Positions 32,809 through 40,841 of a DNA stretch of 42,720 nt are shown in pieces. The notes beneath the pieces are model-generated. The model was not told where the DNA came from. It was given only the letters and a program-made list of their open reading frames with translations, and made no database searches. Within the stretch, counting starts at the first letter, position 1, and the number at the start of each line of letters is the position of its first letter. The translations under genes and the position numbers were made by a program. The stretch comes from CAUYUA01 sp963575675 (GTDB lineage Bacteria > Pseudomonadota > Alphaproteobacteria > Azospirillales > Azospirillaceae): the NCBI GenBank assembly GCA_963575675.1, contig CAUYUA010000205.1, positions 1 through 42,720 on the forward strand, in the 5' to 3' direction.

Positions 32809-33687
32809 CTACTCAGACAAAACCCCAACCTTAATCATGGCCTCACGAATAATGGCCCGATTCGCGTCAGAGACCGTCACCATAGGCAGACGAAGCTGGT
32901 TTTCACAGCGTCCCAAAAGGTTCAGAGCGCACTTGACCGGCGCCGGATTGGTCTCAACAAACATCGCCTGATGCAACGGCCCCAACCGATCGCGCAAAGC
33001 AAAAGTTGTAGGCAAATCACCGGCTTGCCAGGCGTTGTGAAGCTCTGCGCATAGACGGGGCGCGACGTTTGCGGTGACGGAGATGCAGCCAACGCCTCCT
33101 TGAGCCAAGAAACCAACCACTGTTGCATCTTCGCCGGAAAGCTGACAGAAATCAGGGCCGATTTCCAGGCGCGTGCGCAAAGGCCGCGACAAATCAGCCG
33201 TGGCGTCCTTCACGCCGACAATATTCGGCAGTTTCGCCAAACGAGCCATTGTCGGGATCGACATATCGACGACACTGCGCCCCGGAATGTTGTAAATGAT
33301 GATCGGCACATCCGCTGCATCATGGATCGCTTTGTAATGCTGATAGAGCCCTTCCTGAGTCGGTTTGTTATAGTAAGGCGCAACCACCAAAACAGCGTTC
33401 GCGCCCGCCTGTTTGGCGTGACGGGACAGCTCAATCGCCTCATCGGTCGAATTGGAGCCCGTTCCCGCAATCACGGGCACTCGACCGTTCGCCGCTTCGA
33501 TGCACAGCTCGACCACACGTTTGTGTTCGCGGTGGCTGAGAGTCGGCGATTCACCCGTGGTGCCGCAGGGCACCAAAGCATGCGTTCCCTCTTTGACCTG
33601 CCAGTCGACCAACGACTGATAGGCGGCCTCATCGACCTCGCCATTCCTGAACGGGGTAATCAGGGCGACGATCGATCCCTTAAACAT
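32809..33687 (-). CDS. dapA: 4-hydroxy-tetrahydrodipicolinate synthase
   Basis: Condenses pyruvate with aspartate semialdehyde in lysine and peptidoglycan precursor synthesis. 292 residues, the normal length. CGTTGESPTL holds the T43/T44 pair, Y132 is in IYNIPGRS and the Schiff-base lysine is K160 in VGVKDAT. AAGGAGG lies 5 nt before the ATG. A lytic transglycosylase gene starts 25 nt away on the other strand, so the promoters overlap. Confidence 0.96.
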   Translation of the reverse strand: MFKGSIVALITPFRNGEVDEAAYQSLVDWQVKEGTHALVPCGTTGESPTLSHREHKRVVELCIEAANGRVPVIAGTGSNSTDEAIELSRHAKQAGANAVLVVAPYYNKPTQEGLYQHYKAIHDAADVPIIIYNIPGRSVVDMSIPTMARLAKLPNIVGVKDATADLSRPLRTRLEIGPDFCQLSGEDATVVGFLAQGGVGCISVTANVAPRLCAELHNAWQAGDLPTTFALRDRLGPLHQAMFVETNPAPVKCALNLLGRCENQLRLPMVTVSDANRAIIREAMIKVGVLSE

Positions 33688-33711
33688 TCCAACCTCCTTC
33701 GGAGCCGATTT

Positions 33712-35817
33712 ATGGCTATCGAAACATTAGCCGTCTCCTGCGTTTCCGGCAAGCTCGCCCGCCACTTTCTTTGCCAAGAATGCGCCGTCGTCCCGTCCGC
33801 AAGGTCGGCGAGAGAGACAACAAGCCACACTCATTCGGCGAATTCGTCTTCGGCGTCGTGGTTGAGGCTGCTTTGTCTCATCGTCGCCGTTCTGCTGGGA
33901 ATGGGGAGTCCCGCGCAGGCAGGTTTGTTATCGTCGCGTGATGTGGAGATTTACCGCGAGGCCTTTCGCGCCGCCGATAGCGATCGCTGGAATGAGGCGC
34001 GTCGCGTCGCCGAGCAGGCTTCAGAGAAATTTCCAGCTAAGATTCTGCGCTGGATGGAGATTTCTCAAGCCGGAAACGGCGCGAGCTTTGAAGAAATTTC
34101 GGGATTTGCGAAGAATAACGCCAATTGGCCCAATATGTCGGGATTGCGGCGCCAAGCCGAGTTGGCCATGACCGACAGTCTCTCCAATAGCGAAATCCGC
34201 GCTTGGTTTTCTTCTTATACGCCTTTGACCATAGAGGGATTCATCCGCTATGCGACGGCGCTCGGCGCCGAAGGCGAAACCACGAAATTGACCGAATTGG
34301 TTCGTCGCCGCTGGGTTGAAAACGCCTTCAACGCAAACGAAGAGCAAGAATTCCGCAGTCGCTATCGCGCCATGCTTCGGTCGGAAGATCACATCGCCCG
34401 CCTTGACCGCTTGCTGTGGGATCATCAGTCCGACGCCGCGCGCAGGATGTATCCTCTGGTGAGCGATGGTCATCAGGCTCTGGCCGAAGCGCGTCTGGCT
34501 CTGATTTCCAACAGCGGCGACGTCGAATCCGTTGTGGATCGCGTTCCCGAAAGTCTGCGCAGCGATCCCGGCTTGTTGTTCGAGCGCATGCATTGGCGGC
34601 GCGTCAAAGGCAACGACTCGGGGGCGACCGAGATTTTGTTGAAGGCTCCAAACAAGCTTGGTCGTCCTGCGGCATGGTGGTCCGATCGCCATTTGCTGGC
34701 GAGACGCGCCATTGAGCGCGGAGATTATGCTCTGGCCTACGCCCTCGCTCGTCGCCATGGCCAAACCGAAGGTCAAAATCAGTCTCAGGCCGAGTTCCTC
34801 GCCGGATGGTTGGCGCTGCGTTTTTTAGACAAGCCCTCTGAAGCTTTTGACCATTTCCACCGGCTCTATCGCGCGGTCAGTTCGCCGATCAGTCGCTCGC
34901 GCGGCGCGTACTGGTGTGGTCGAGCCGCCGAGGTCTTGGGAAATCGCCAAGAAGCGCGCAAATGGCACACCGCCGCCGCCGCCTTTGGAGCCACCTTCTA
35001 TGGTCAGCTCTCCGCCGCTCGAATCGGACAAGACGGTCAACTGCGCTTGCCCACGGATCCTGACATTTCATCGACGGAGAGCGCCGCTTTCGCCAAACGC
35101 TCTTTGGCTCAAGCCGCGCAGATGTTGTATGAAATCGATCCGGCGGACACCCATGATCGCGCCGCTTTGTTTGTGCGCAAAAGCGGCAACGAAGCCAAGA
35201 CTCCCGCCGATTACGTGCTGACCGCTCGATTGGCGCTGTCGATTCGTCGTCCTGATCTGGCCATCTCTATTTCCAAACAAGCGGTGCAGAACGGCGTCTA
35301 TGTGTTGGCGGAAGGGTATCCCGTTCTTAATCACGCCAATGGTCAGCCCATCGAGACGCCGCTGGTTCTCTCGTTGATTCGTCAAGAAAGCACTTTCAAC
35401 ACCAACATCGTCAGCGGCGCCGGAGCGAGAGGGTTAATGCAGCTGATGCCCGCCACCGCGCAACTGGTTTCGAAGAAGCTCGATTTGCCATATGCTCTGC
35501 CCAAACTGACCGGCGATCAAGCTTACAATGTTCGTCTGGGCAGCGCCTATATGGCCGAAATGATTGAGCGTTTTAACGGTTCCTATATACTGGCGATTGC
35601 TTCTTACAACGCCGGGCCGGGTCGTGTGCGCTCTTGGTTGGATAGCTTCGGCGATCCTCGTTCGAGCAAAGTTGATCCTGTTGATTGGATAGAATTGATC
35701 CCGATTTACGAAACGCGGAACTATGTTCAGCGTATTTTGGAGGCGTTGCAAGTTTATCGCCACCTTGCGAACGATGGGCGATCCGACAAAACCATCGAGC
35801 AAGACATTCGGCGATAG
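33712..35817 (+). CDS. Soluble lytic murein transglycosylase (Slt family)
   Basis: Cleaves peptidoglycan between N-acetylmuramic acid and N-acetylglucosamine. 701 residues from the ATG at 33712 (GGAG 7 nt upstream); a longer frame runs antisense to dapA and is rejected. A signal-like hydrophobic segment (about 49-62, ending SPAQA) precedes a long alpha-helical superhelix (about 80-520) and a C-terminal SLT domain with the catalytic E559 in LIRQEST, GLMQLMPATAQ and YNAGPGRV. This is the Slt70 layout. The 45 residues before the hydrophobic segment are long for a signal peptide, so a later start is possible. Palindrome B10 follows. Confidence 0.93.
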   Translation: MAIETLAVSCVSGKLARHFLCQECAVVPSARSARETTSHTHSANSSSASWLRLLCLIVAVLLGMGSPAQAGLLSSRDVEIYREAFRAADSDRWNEARRVAEQASEKFPAKILRWMEISQAGNGASFEEISGFAKNNANWPNMSGLRRQAELAMTDSLSNSEIRAWFSSYTPLTIEGFIRYATALGAEGETTKLTELVRRRWVENAFNANEEQEFRSRYRAMLRSEDHIARLDRLLWDHQSDAARRMYPLVSDGHQALAEARLALISNSGDVESVVDRVPESLRSDPGLLFERMHWRRVKGNDSGATEILLKAPNKLGRPAAWWSDRHLLARRAIERGDYALAYALARRHGQTEGQNQSQAEFLAGWLALRFLDKPSEAFDHFHRLYRAVSSPISRSRGAYWCGRAAEVLGNRQEARKWHTAAAAFGATFYGQLSAARIGQDGQLRLPTDPDISSTESAAFAKRSLAQAAQMLYEIDPADTHDRAALFVRKSGNEAKTPADYVLTARLALSIRRPDLAISISKQAVQNGVYVLAEGYPVLNHANGQPIETPLVLSLIRQESTFNTNIVSGAGARGLMQLMPATAQLVSKKLDLPYALPKLTGDQAYNVRLGSAYMAEMIERFNGSYILAIASYNAGPGRVRSWLDSFGDPRSSKVDPVDWIELIPIYETRNYVQRILEALQVYRHLANDGRSDKTIEQDIRR

Positions 35818-35837
35818 AAAAGACGCAAGTCGATAAC

Positions 35838-35891
35838 AAATTAGACGAGTTTCGGAGATTGAAGACGACAGTCTCTGGAGCCGTCTAATTT
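35838..35891. terminator. Family B palindrome, copy B10
   Basis: AAATTAGACG and CGTCTAATTT are perfect arms around GGAGATTGAAGACGACAGTC and TCTGG. It starts 21 nt after the transglycosylase stop. Confidence 0.8.
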
Positions 35892-36005
35892 CCGTTTGGA
35901 AGAGTCGGCGTGTCGTTTTCCTCTCTTGTCGGCAAGAAGAGGCTTTTGTCTTGACGGCGGAGAGAATAAACTCTTTTCACTTGTTTAATGTGGGAATTGA
36001 TTGTG

Positions 36006-36812
36006 ATGCGCCATTTCTTGGGAGTCCTATCGACGCTTCTGAGTTTATCGGTTCTTGTCGTTGCGCCGACAGAGGGACAAGCCGCCGGTCCTGCCGCATC
36101 CAATCAAACTCAATTCAACGTTCTCACGGTTCCCGATCCGCTTTTGGATACGCTTGCGCCTTCCGGCGACCACCCTTCGAACGACTCCGGCGACGGTCCT
36201 CCCATCAAACACAAACTTTTCGGGATTCCGCTGCCCACACTGCCTCGGTTATCTCTGCCTAACTTCGACAAGCTCTCTCGTGTAAAATTGCCGGAAATTC
36301 CTCGTATTAACGATATGGTCACGCAACAGCTCGACCGCATCATTCAAGAACTCAACAATGTCGTTCCTGTAATTGAGACGCTCGGTTTCGAGGTTAAATC
36401 TTTCGTTATCGAATGGAATATTCCGCCGCGCGTTCTGATTCGCCTACAATCTTCCGAAGATGTTTCTGACGAAGAGTTCGACATGATTCAGCGCAGCGTT
36501 CAGAGCGACATGATCTTACAATCCGTCGTTTTCAGTTTGGGAGGCGTCCGCCGCATTCAACGCGCCACCAATCTTTCGGCCTTTCAGCGCGCCTCGTTGG
36601 AAATCGAGCTTGCCGTGCCGCCTCGCATCACCATGATGTTCACCGATACGACGAACACTTTCCACGAGCGCTTTCTTACACATCGAGATTCTTTGCATAA
36701 AAACGGCGGTGTGCGGTTAAATGAAGGAGGATCATCTTTATTTTTGGAACCTCACAAACAAATGCTTCCGCACCTCCTGACTCCGAATGATTCCTCGAAC
36801 CTTGCGCATTAA
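36006..36812 (+). CDS. Hypothetical secreted protein
   Basis: 268 residues from the ATG at 36006. An N-terminal hydrophobic segment (LGVLSTLLSLSVLVVAPTEG) followed by GQAAG looks like a cleaved signal peptide. Next comes a Pro/Asp/Ser-rich stretch, then LPRLSLPNFDKLSRVKLPEIP and a helical region (QQLDRIIQELNNVVPVIETL) with a conserved-looking VEWNIPPRVLIRL patch. No cysteine and no known motif is present. It probably acts in the periplasm or outer membrane. It converges with uvrA across palindrome B11. Confidence 0.6.
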   Translation: MRHFLGVLSTLLSLSVLVVAPTEGQAAGPAASNQTQFNVLTVPDPLLDTLAPSGDHPSNDSGDGPPIKHKLFGIPLPTLPRLSLPNFDKLSRVKLPEIPRINDMVTQQLDRIIQELNNVVPVIETLGFEVKSFVIEWNIPPRVLIRLQSSEDVSDEEFDMIQRSVQSDMILQSVVFSLGGVRRIQRATNLSAFQRASLEIELAVPPRITMMFTDTTNTFHERFLTHRDSLHKNGGVRLNEGGSSLFLEPHKQMLPHLLTPNDSSNLAH

Positions 36813-36870
36813 GACGAAGTTTGTTGAATGAAGGGGCGGCGGCCCCTTGCACAATAGGGGCATAATATTC

Positions 36871-36907
36871 GAAAGAGGTCCGAAAACACAGTCCCTGGAC
36901 CTCTTTC
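36871..36907. terminator. Family B palindrome, copy B11 (between convergent genes)
   Basis: GAAAGAGGTCC and GGACCTCTTTC are perfect 11-bp arms around GAAAACACAGTCCCT. A T-rich stretch (CTTGTTTTTTTG) follows on the plus strand. It is placed to end both the secreted-protein gene and uvrA (45 nt from its stop). Confidence 0.85.
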
Positions 36908-36951
36908 TTGGGCTTGTTTTTTTGTTGTGCTTTAGGGCGTCGCTCAAACCT

Positions 36952-39786
36952 TCATCTTTTTAAGTGAAGCTTCAAGTAGTGTCCAGTATAACTATTGGAA
37001 GCGCTCATGATGTCTTCAGGAGAACCTGATGCAATCAATTCTCCTCCTCCTGATCCACCTTCTGGCCCCATATCAATAATCCAGTCCGCCGTCTTAACCA
37101 CTTCAAGATTGTGCTCGATCACCAAGACCGTGTTACCTTGATCCACCAATGCATGAAGAACCTCTAAGAGCTTCTCCACATCCGCAAAATGCAATCCGGT
37201 GGTTGGTTCATCGAGAATGTAAAGAGTCTTTCCGGTCGCGCGACGACTCAATTCTTTCGCCAATTTCACCCGCTGAGCCTCTCCGCCGGAAAGCGTCGTG
37301 GCCGCTTGGCCAATCCGAATATATCCAAGCCCAACTCGATCCAGAGTTTCCATTTTGTCGCGAATCGAAGGCGTGGCCTTAAAGAAACTCGCCCCTTCTT
37401 CAACGGTCATATCCAGAACATCGGCGATGGACTTGTCTTTATAAAGAATTTCCAAGGTTTCTCGATTGTATCGACGCCCCTGGCACACGTCGCACGTTAC
37501 ATAAACATCCGGCAGAAAATGCATCTCGATTTTGATCAAGCCATCGCCTTGACAGGCCTCGCACCGGCCGCCTTTGACGTTGAATGAAAACCGTCCCGGC
37601 CCATATCCACGCGCTTTTGCTTCCGGCAAAGCTGCAAACCAGTCGCGAATCGGCGTAAAAGCGCCTGTGTAAGTCGCGGGATTGCTGCGAGGCGTGCGGC
37701 CAATCGGCGATTGATCGATGTCGACGATCTTATCAATCCACTCAAGACCATTAATGGCGTCGTGCTCTGCCGGAATGTCGCGAGCGCCGTTCAGTTTCCG
37801 CGCCAAAGATTTATAAAGAGTCTCGATGATCAGAGTGGATTTTCCTCCCCCGGAAACGCCGGTGACGGCGGTGAAGGTTCCTAAAGGAATACGAGTGGTG
37901 ATATTCTTGAGGTTGTTGCCGCGAGCGCCGACGATCTCCAGAAATTGGCCGGGGCGACCGGAGCGACGCTCGCTCGGAACCGGAATCCAGCGCGTTCCGT
38001 TGAGATAGTGCGCCGTCAAACTTTCGGGGTGTTTTTCGACTTCCGCCGGAGTTCCGCACGCCACCACTTGACCGCCATGAACTCCGGCGCGCGGCCCCAT
38101 GTCCACCAACCAGTCGGCGCAGCGAATCGCATCTTCATCATGCTCGACGACGATCACCGTGTTGCCGAGGTCTCGCAGGCGCTTCAGAGTTTCCAACAAA
38201 CGATCGTTGTCGCGTTGGTGCAAGCCGATCGACGGTTCATCGAGAACATAGAGCACTCCAGTCAGCCCCGAACCGATTTGAGACGCCAATCGAATCCGTT
38301 GGCTTTCGCCGCCGGAAAGCGTTCCCGAAGCCCGATTAAGGCTCAAATACCCAAGACCGACATTCACCAAAAAACCCAATCTTTCGTTGATCTCCTTTAA
38401 TATTCTGTAGGCAATCTCACGATCCTTGGCGGTCAAGTGATCGGACAATTCGCCGAACCAACGCGAAGCTTCCAGGATGGAAAGTTCGCTGACTTCTGAA
38501 ATATTGTAGCCTCTTAATTTCACCGCCAGAGCTTCCGGCTTCAGGCGGCGTCCACGACAATCATCGCATGGTTGGGTTGATTGATATTTGCTGATTTCTT
38601 CACGAATTAGGGCGCTGTCGGTTTCGCGCCAACGTCGTTGCAGATTGGGGATCAATCCTTCGAACGGTTTTGTAACTTCATGACTCCGAGTGCGGTCTTC
38701 ATAACGCAAAGTCAGAGCAACGGTTCCAGAGCCATAGAGAACCACATGTTGCGCCTCATCCGGCAATTCGCGCCATGGAACATCCAAGCTGAAGCTGAAA
38801 TATTGCGCTAGTCCTTCCAAGGTCTGCATATAGTAATGAGAAGAGCTTCCTGCCCACGGAGCCAAAGCTCCGGCCCGAAGCGTCACATCGTGATTTGGAA
38901 TGACCAGCTCAGGATCGAAATAGTGCTTGCTCCCTAAACCGTCGCAACTTGGACACGCTCCCGCCGGGTTATTGAACGAAAAAAGACGCGGTTCGATGTT
39001 TGGAATAGTGAATCCGCTGATCGGGCAGGCGAACTTTGCCGAGAAAATTGTGCGCTCTTGCGTGTCGGCGTTGTCGACGAACAACAACCCATCGGTGAGC
39101 GACAGGGCCGTTTCAACCGAATCCGCGAGGCGATTGCCGAGGTCTTTTGCACGAACGACCAAGCGATCGACCACGACTTCAATCGAGTGCTTCAATTTTT
39201 TATTGAGAGACGGGGCGTCTTCAATCTCATAAAGGTCGCCATCGATGCGCACGCGCGTGAAACCGCGTTTTTTGAGTTCTTGCAATTCTTTTCGATACTC
39301 TCCCTTACGATCCCGGACGATCGGCGCAAGAATAAGCACGCGCGCTCCCTCCGGCATCGAAAGGATTCGATCGACCATCTGGCTGATCGTCTGACTTTCA
39401 ATCGGAAGCCCCGTGACGGGAGAATAAGGAACGCCCACACGCGCGTAAAGCAACCTCATGTAATCATATATCTCCGTCACCGTTCCAACGGTCGATCGAG
39501 GATTTTTTGAAGTTGTTTTCTGTTCTATGGAAATCGCGGGAGACAATCCTTCAATGCTGTCAACATCCGGTTTCTGCATCAATTCAAGGAACTGACGCGC
39601 ATAGGCCGATAGACTTTCGACGTAGCGTCTTTGTCCTTCGGCGTATATTGTGTCGAAAGCCAAAGAGGATTTCCCGGAACCGCTAAGACCTGTAATCACG
39701 ATCAGCCGATCGCGCGGCAAATCGATATCAACCGATTTCAGGTTGTGTTCGCGCGCGCCGCGCACTCTGATGACGCTGTTGCTCAT
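36952..39786 (-). CDS. uvrA: Excinuclease ABC subunit A
   Basis: Damage-recognition ATPase of nucleotide excision repair. 944 residues. Two ABC modules are present: Walker A GLSGSGKSS (33-41) and GVSGGGKST (about 642), each with an ABC signature (LSGGESQRIRL and LSGGEAQRVKL) and Walker B/EPS or EPT. Zinc sites appear as CPSC, CDDC and CEAC/CDVC. The first pair reads CPIS, with Ser for the second Cys, and the ARVG loop reads PYSPVTG in place of the Cys-containing form, features I associate with alphaproteobacterial UvrA. The usual ssb neighbour is absent. The start is the ATG at 39786. Confidence 0.97.
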   Translation of the reverse strand: MSNSVIRVRGAREHNLKSVDIDLPRDRLIVITGLSGSGKSSLAFDTIYAEGQRRYVESLSAYARQFLELMQKPDVDSIEGLSPAISIEQKTTSKNPRSTVGTVTEIYDYMRLLYARVGVPYSPVTGLPIESQTISQMVDRILSMPEGARVLILAPIVRDRKGEYRKELQELKKRGFTRVRIDGDLYEIEDAPSLNKKLKHSIEVVVDRLVVRAKDLGNRLADSVETALSLTDGLLFVDNADTQERTIFSAKFACPISGFTIPNIEPRLFSFNNPAGACPSCDGLGSKHYFDPELVIPNHDVTLRAGALAPWAGSSSHYYMQTLEGLAQYFSFSLDVPWRELPDEAQHVVLYGSGTVALTLRYEDRTRSHEVTKPFEGLIPNLQRRWRETDSALIREEISKYQSTQPCDDCRGRRLKPEALAVKLRGYNISEVSELSILEASRWFGELSDHLTAKDREIAYRILKEINERLGFLVNVGLGYLSLNRASGTLSGGESQRIRLASQIGSGLTGVLYVLDEPSIGLHQRDNDRLLETLKRLRDLGNTVIVVEHDEDAIRCADWLVDMGPRAGVHGGQVVACGTPAEVEKHPESLTAHYLNGTRWIPVPSERRSGRPGQFLEIVGARGNNLKNITTRIPLGTFTAVTGVSGGGKSTLIIETLYKSLARKLNGARDIPAEHDAINGLEWIDKIVDIDQSPIGRTPRSNPATYTGAFTPIRDWFAALPEAKARGYGPGRFSFNVKGGRCEACQGDGLIKIEMHFLPDVYVTCDVCQGRRYNRETLEILYKDKSIADVLDMTVEEGASFFKATPSIRDKMETLDRVGLGYIRIGQAATTLSGGEAQRVKLAKELSRRATGKTLYILDEPTTGLHFADVEKLLEVLHALVDQGNTVLVIEHNLEVVKTADWIIDMGPEGGSGGGELIASGSPEDIMSASNSYTGHYLKLHLKR

Positions 39787-39853
39787 GTCCGTGCAGTTTC
39801 AAATGAGTGAACGTGTGGAAGAGATAAGGAAGGCAATGTTTGAGCGACCACAT

Positions 39854-40294
39854 TTATTGTTTCTGAGCCGCTTCTTCCTCTTCTTGTCGACGACGATGAC
39901 GAATGGCGGCGGTTTCGTCGAGGGTAATGTTTTCGCGTAGTCGGCGTTGTTCTTTTTCAGCCTTAACGCGCTCTTCCTGAGCCAGTTCGTAACGCTTAAG
40001 GTCTTGGAAGGCTTCGGCGATATCGTCCATTGCCTGAGAGACCTGCGCTTCGACTTGAGAAATTGCAAAAGCTAATTGTTTTCGGCTGTTGATGGCGGCT
40101 TTGGCGAAACTCGGATAGACGAACGCGACTTCTTGAGTTTTCCGTGCGGCTTGTTGTTCTTCGATAATCCTGTCTTCCAGAGTCTTGGCTTGAGCGTAAA
40201 GATTATCGAGCATTGTTTGCAGCTCCACCAACGCACGACGTTTTTCATCAAGCTGCCAGCGATGCAGACGAATTAAAGGACGTAGGTCTTTCAT
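39854..40294 (-). CDS. fliJ: Flagellar export protein FliJ-like
   Basis: 146 residues, nearly all alpha-helical coiled coil, with charged heptads (HRWQLDEKRRALVELQ, QVEAQVSQAMDDIAEAFQDL) and a Lys/Arg/Glu-rich tail. Length and N-terminal pattern (LIRLHRWQLDEKRR) fit FliJ, the chaperone-like stalk of the flagellar ATPase. The usual partner fliI is not adjacent and no other flagellar gene is visible, so the call rests on fold and length. AGGGAA is upstream. Family B copy B12 lies 27 nt upstream of its start, unusual for that family. Confidence 0.65.
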   Translation of the reverse strand: MKDLRPLIRLHRWQLDEKRRALVELQTMLDNLYAQAKTLEDRIIEEQQAARKTQEVAFVYPSFAKAAINSRKQLAFAISQVEAQVSQAMDDIAEAFQDLKRYELAQEERVKAEKEQRRLRENITLDETAAIRHRRRQEEEEAAQKQ

Positions 40295-40320
40295 GGAATG
40301 ACTATTTCCCTTTCAGAAGA

Positions 40321-40430
40321 AAATTAGAAGGGTTGGAAGATTATGTCCCTATCTATCGGGACCAAGGACGAGAGACTCCCTTATGATCCCGAACCGCCAG
40401 GTGCGAAGCCCCTGGACCCTTCTAATTTTA
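40321..40430. repeat. Family B palindrome, copy B12 (5' side of fliJ)
   Basis: AAATTAGAAGGGT and ACCCTTCTAATTT are perfect arms, about 85 bp apart. Between them are the GATTATGTCCC and CTTATGATCCC modules (one inverted to the other) and CCAGG...CCTGG. It is the only B copy in the window found before a gene start and not behind a stop codon. Confidence 0.8.
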
Positions 40431-40841
40431 TTCGGGAGATTCTTCTTTCGAAAATAGACCCCAAAAACGCTTGCTCCTAATTCCTTGAGTCAAAAAAAGA
40501 TACAAGCTTCTCAACAGAACGCAAGGTCTGCAAACGAAAGCCGACCAACAAGATCTCTGCACTCTCAAACGCTCAAAGAACAGACACGTTGCCTAGAGTT
40601 GCGGCAATCGCACAGAGGGCGTCTCTTCCCTCTTGCAATGCACAAAGAAGTTCCCACACCTAAAACAATCGTCTATCATTAACAATCGTCAAGGGCTGAC
40701 CAACACCGGCGCGGAATTTGCTTTACCTCCTCCAAACGAAGCGTTTTTCTGAAGACCGGCCTCGACCGCTTAAAATCTCTTAGACGTTATCGAGCTTCTT
40801 CATAACAACGAATCTTCATAACAACGAGAGAAAGACATCCC
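40431..40841. other. Intergenic region upstream of the DsbD-type gene
   Basis: About 410 bp. A 16-bp direct repeat (TCTTCATAACAACGAA type) lies at about 40796-40828 just before the DsbD-type start. A 65-codon plus-strand frame at 40485-40682 has no ribosome-binding site or family resemblance and is not called. Promoters for fliJ and the DsbD-type gene should be here. Confidence 0.5.

Noticed and set aside
33100..33711. 204-codon N-terminal extension of the lytic transglycosylase frame
   Set aside because: It runs antisense through dapA, lacks family similarity, and the ATG at 33712 has a proper GGAG and leads directly to the signal-like segment.
40485..40682. 65-residue plus-strand frame
   Set aside because: No start signal or resemblance; probably chance in an intergenic region.
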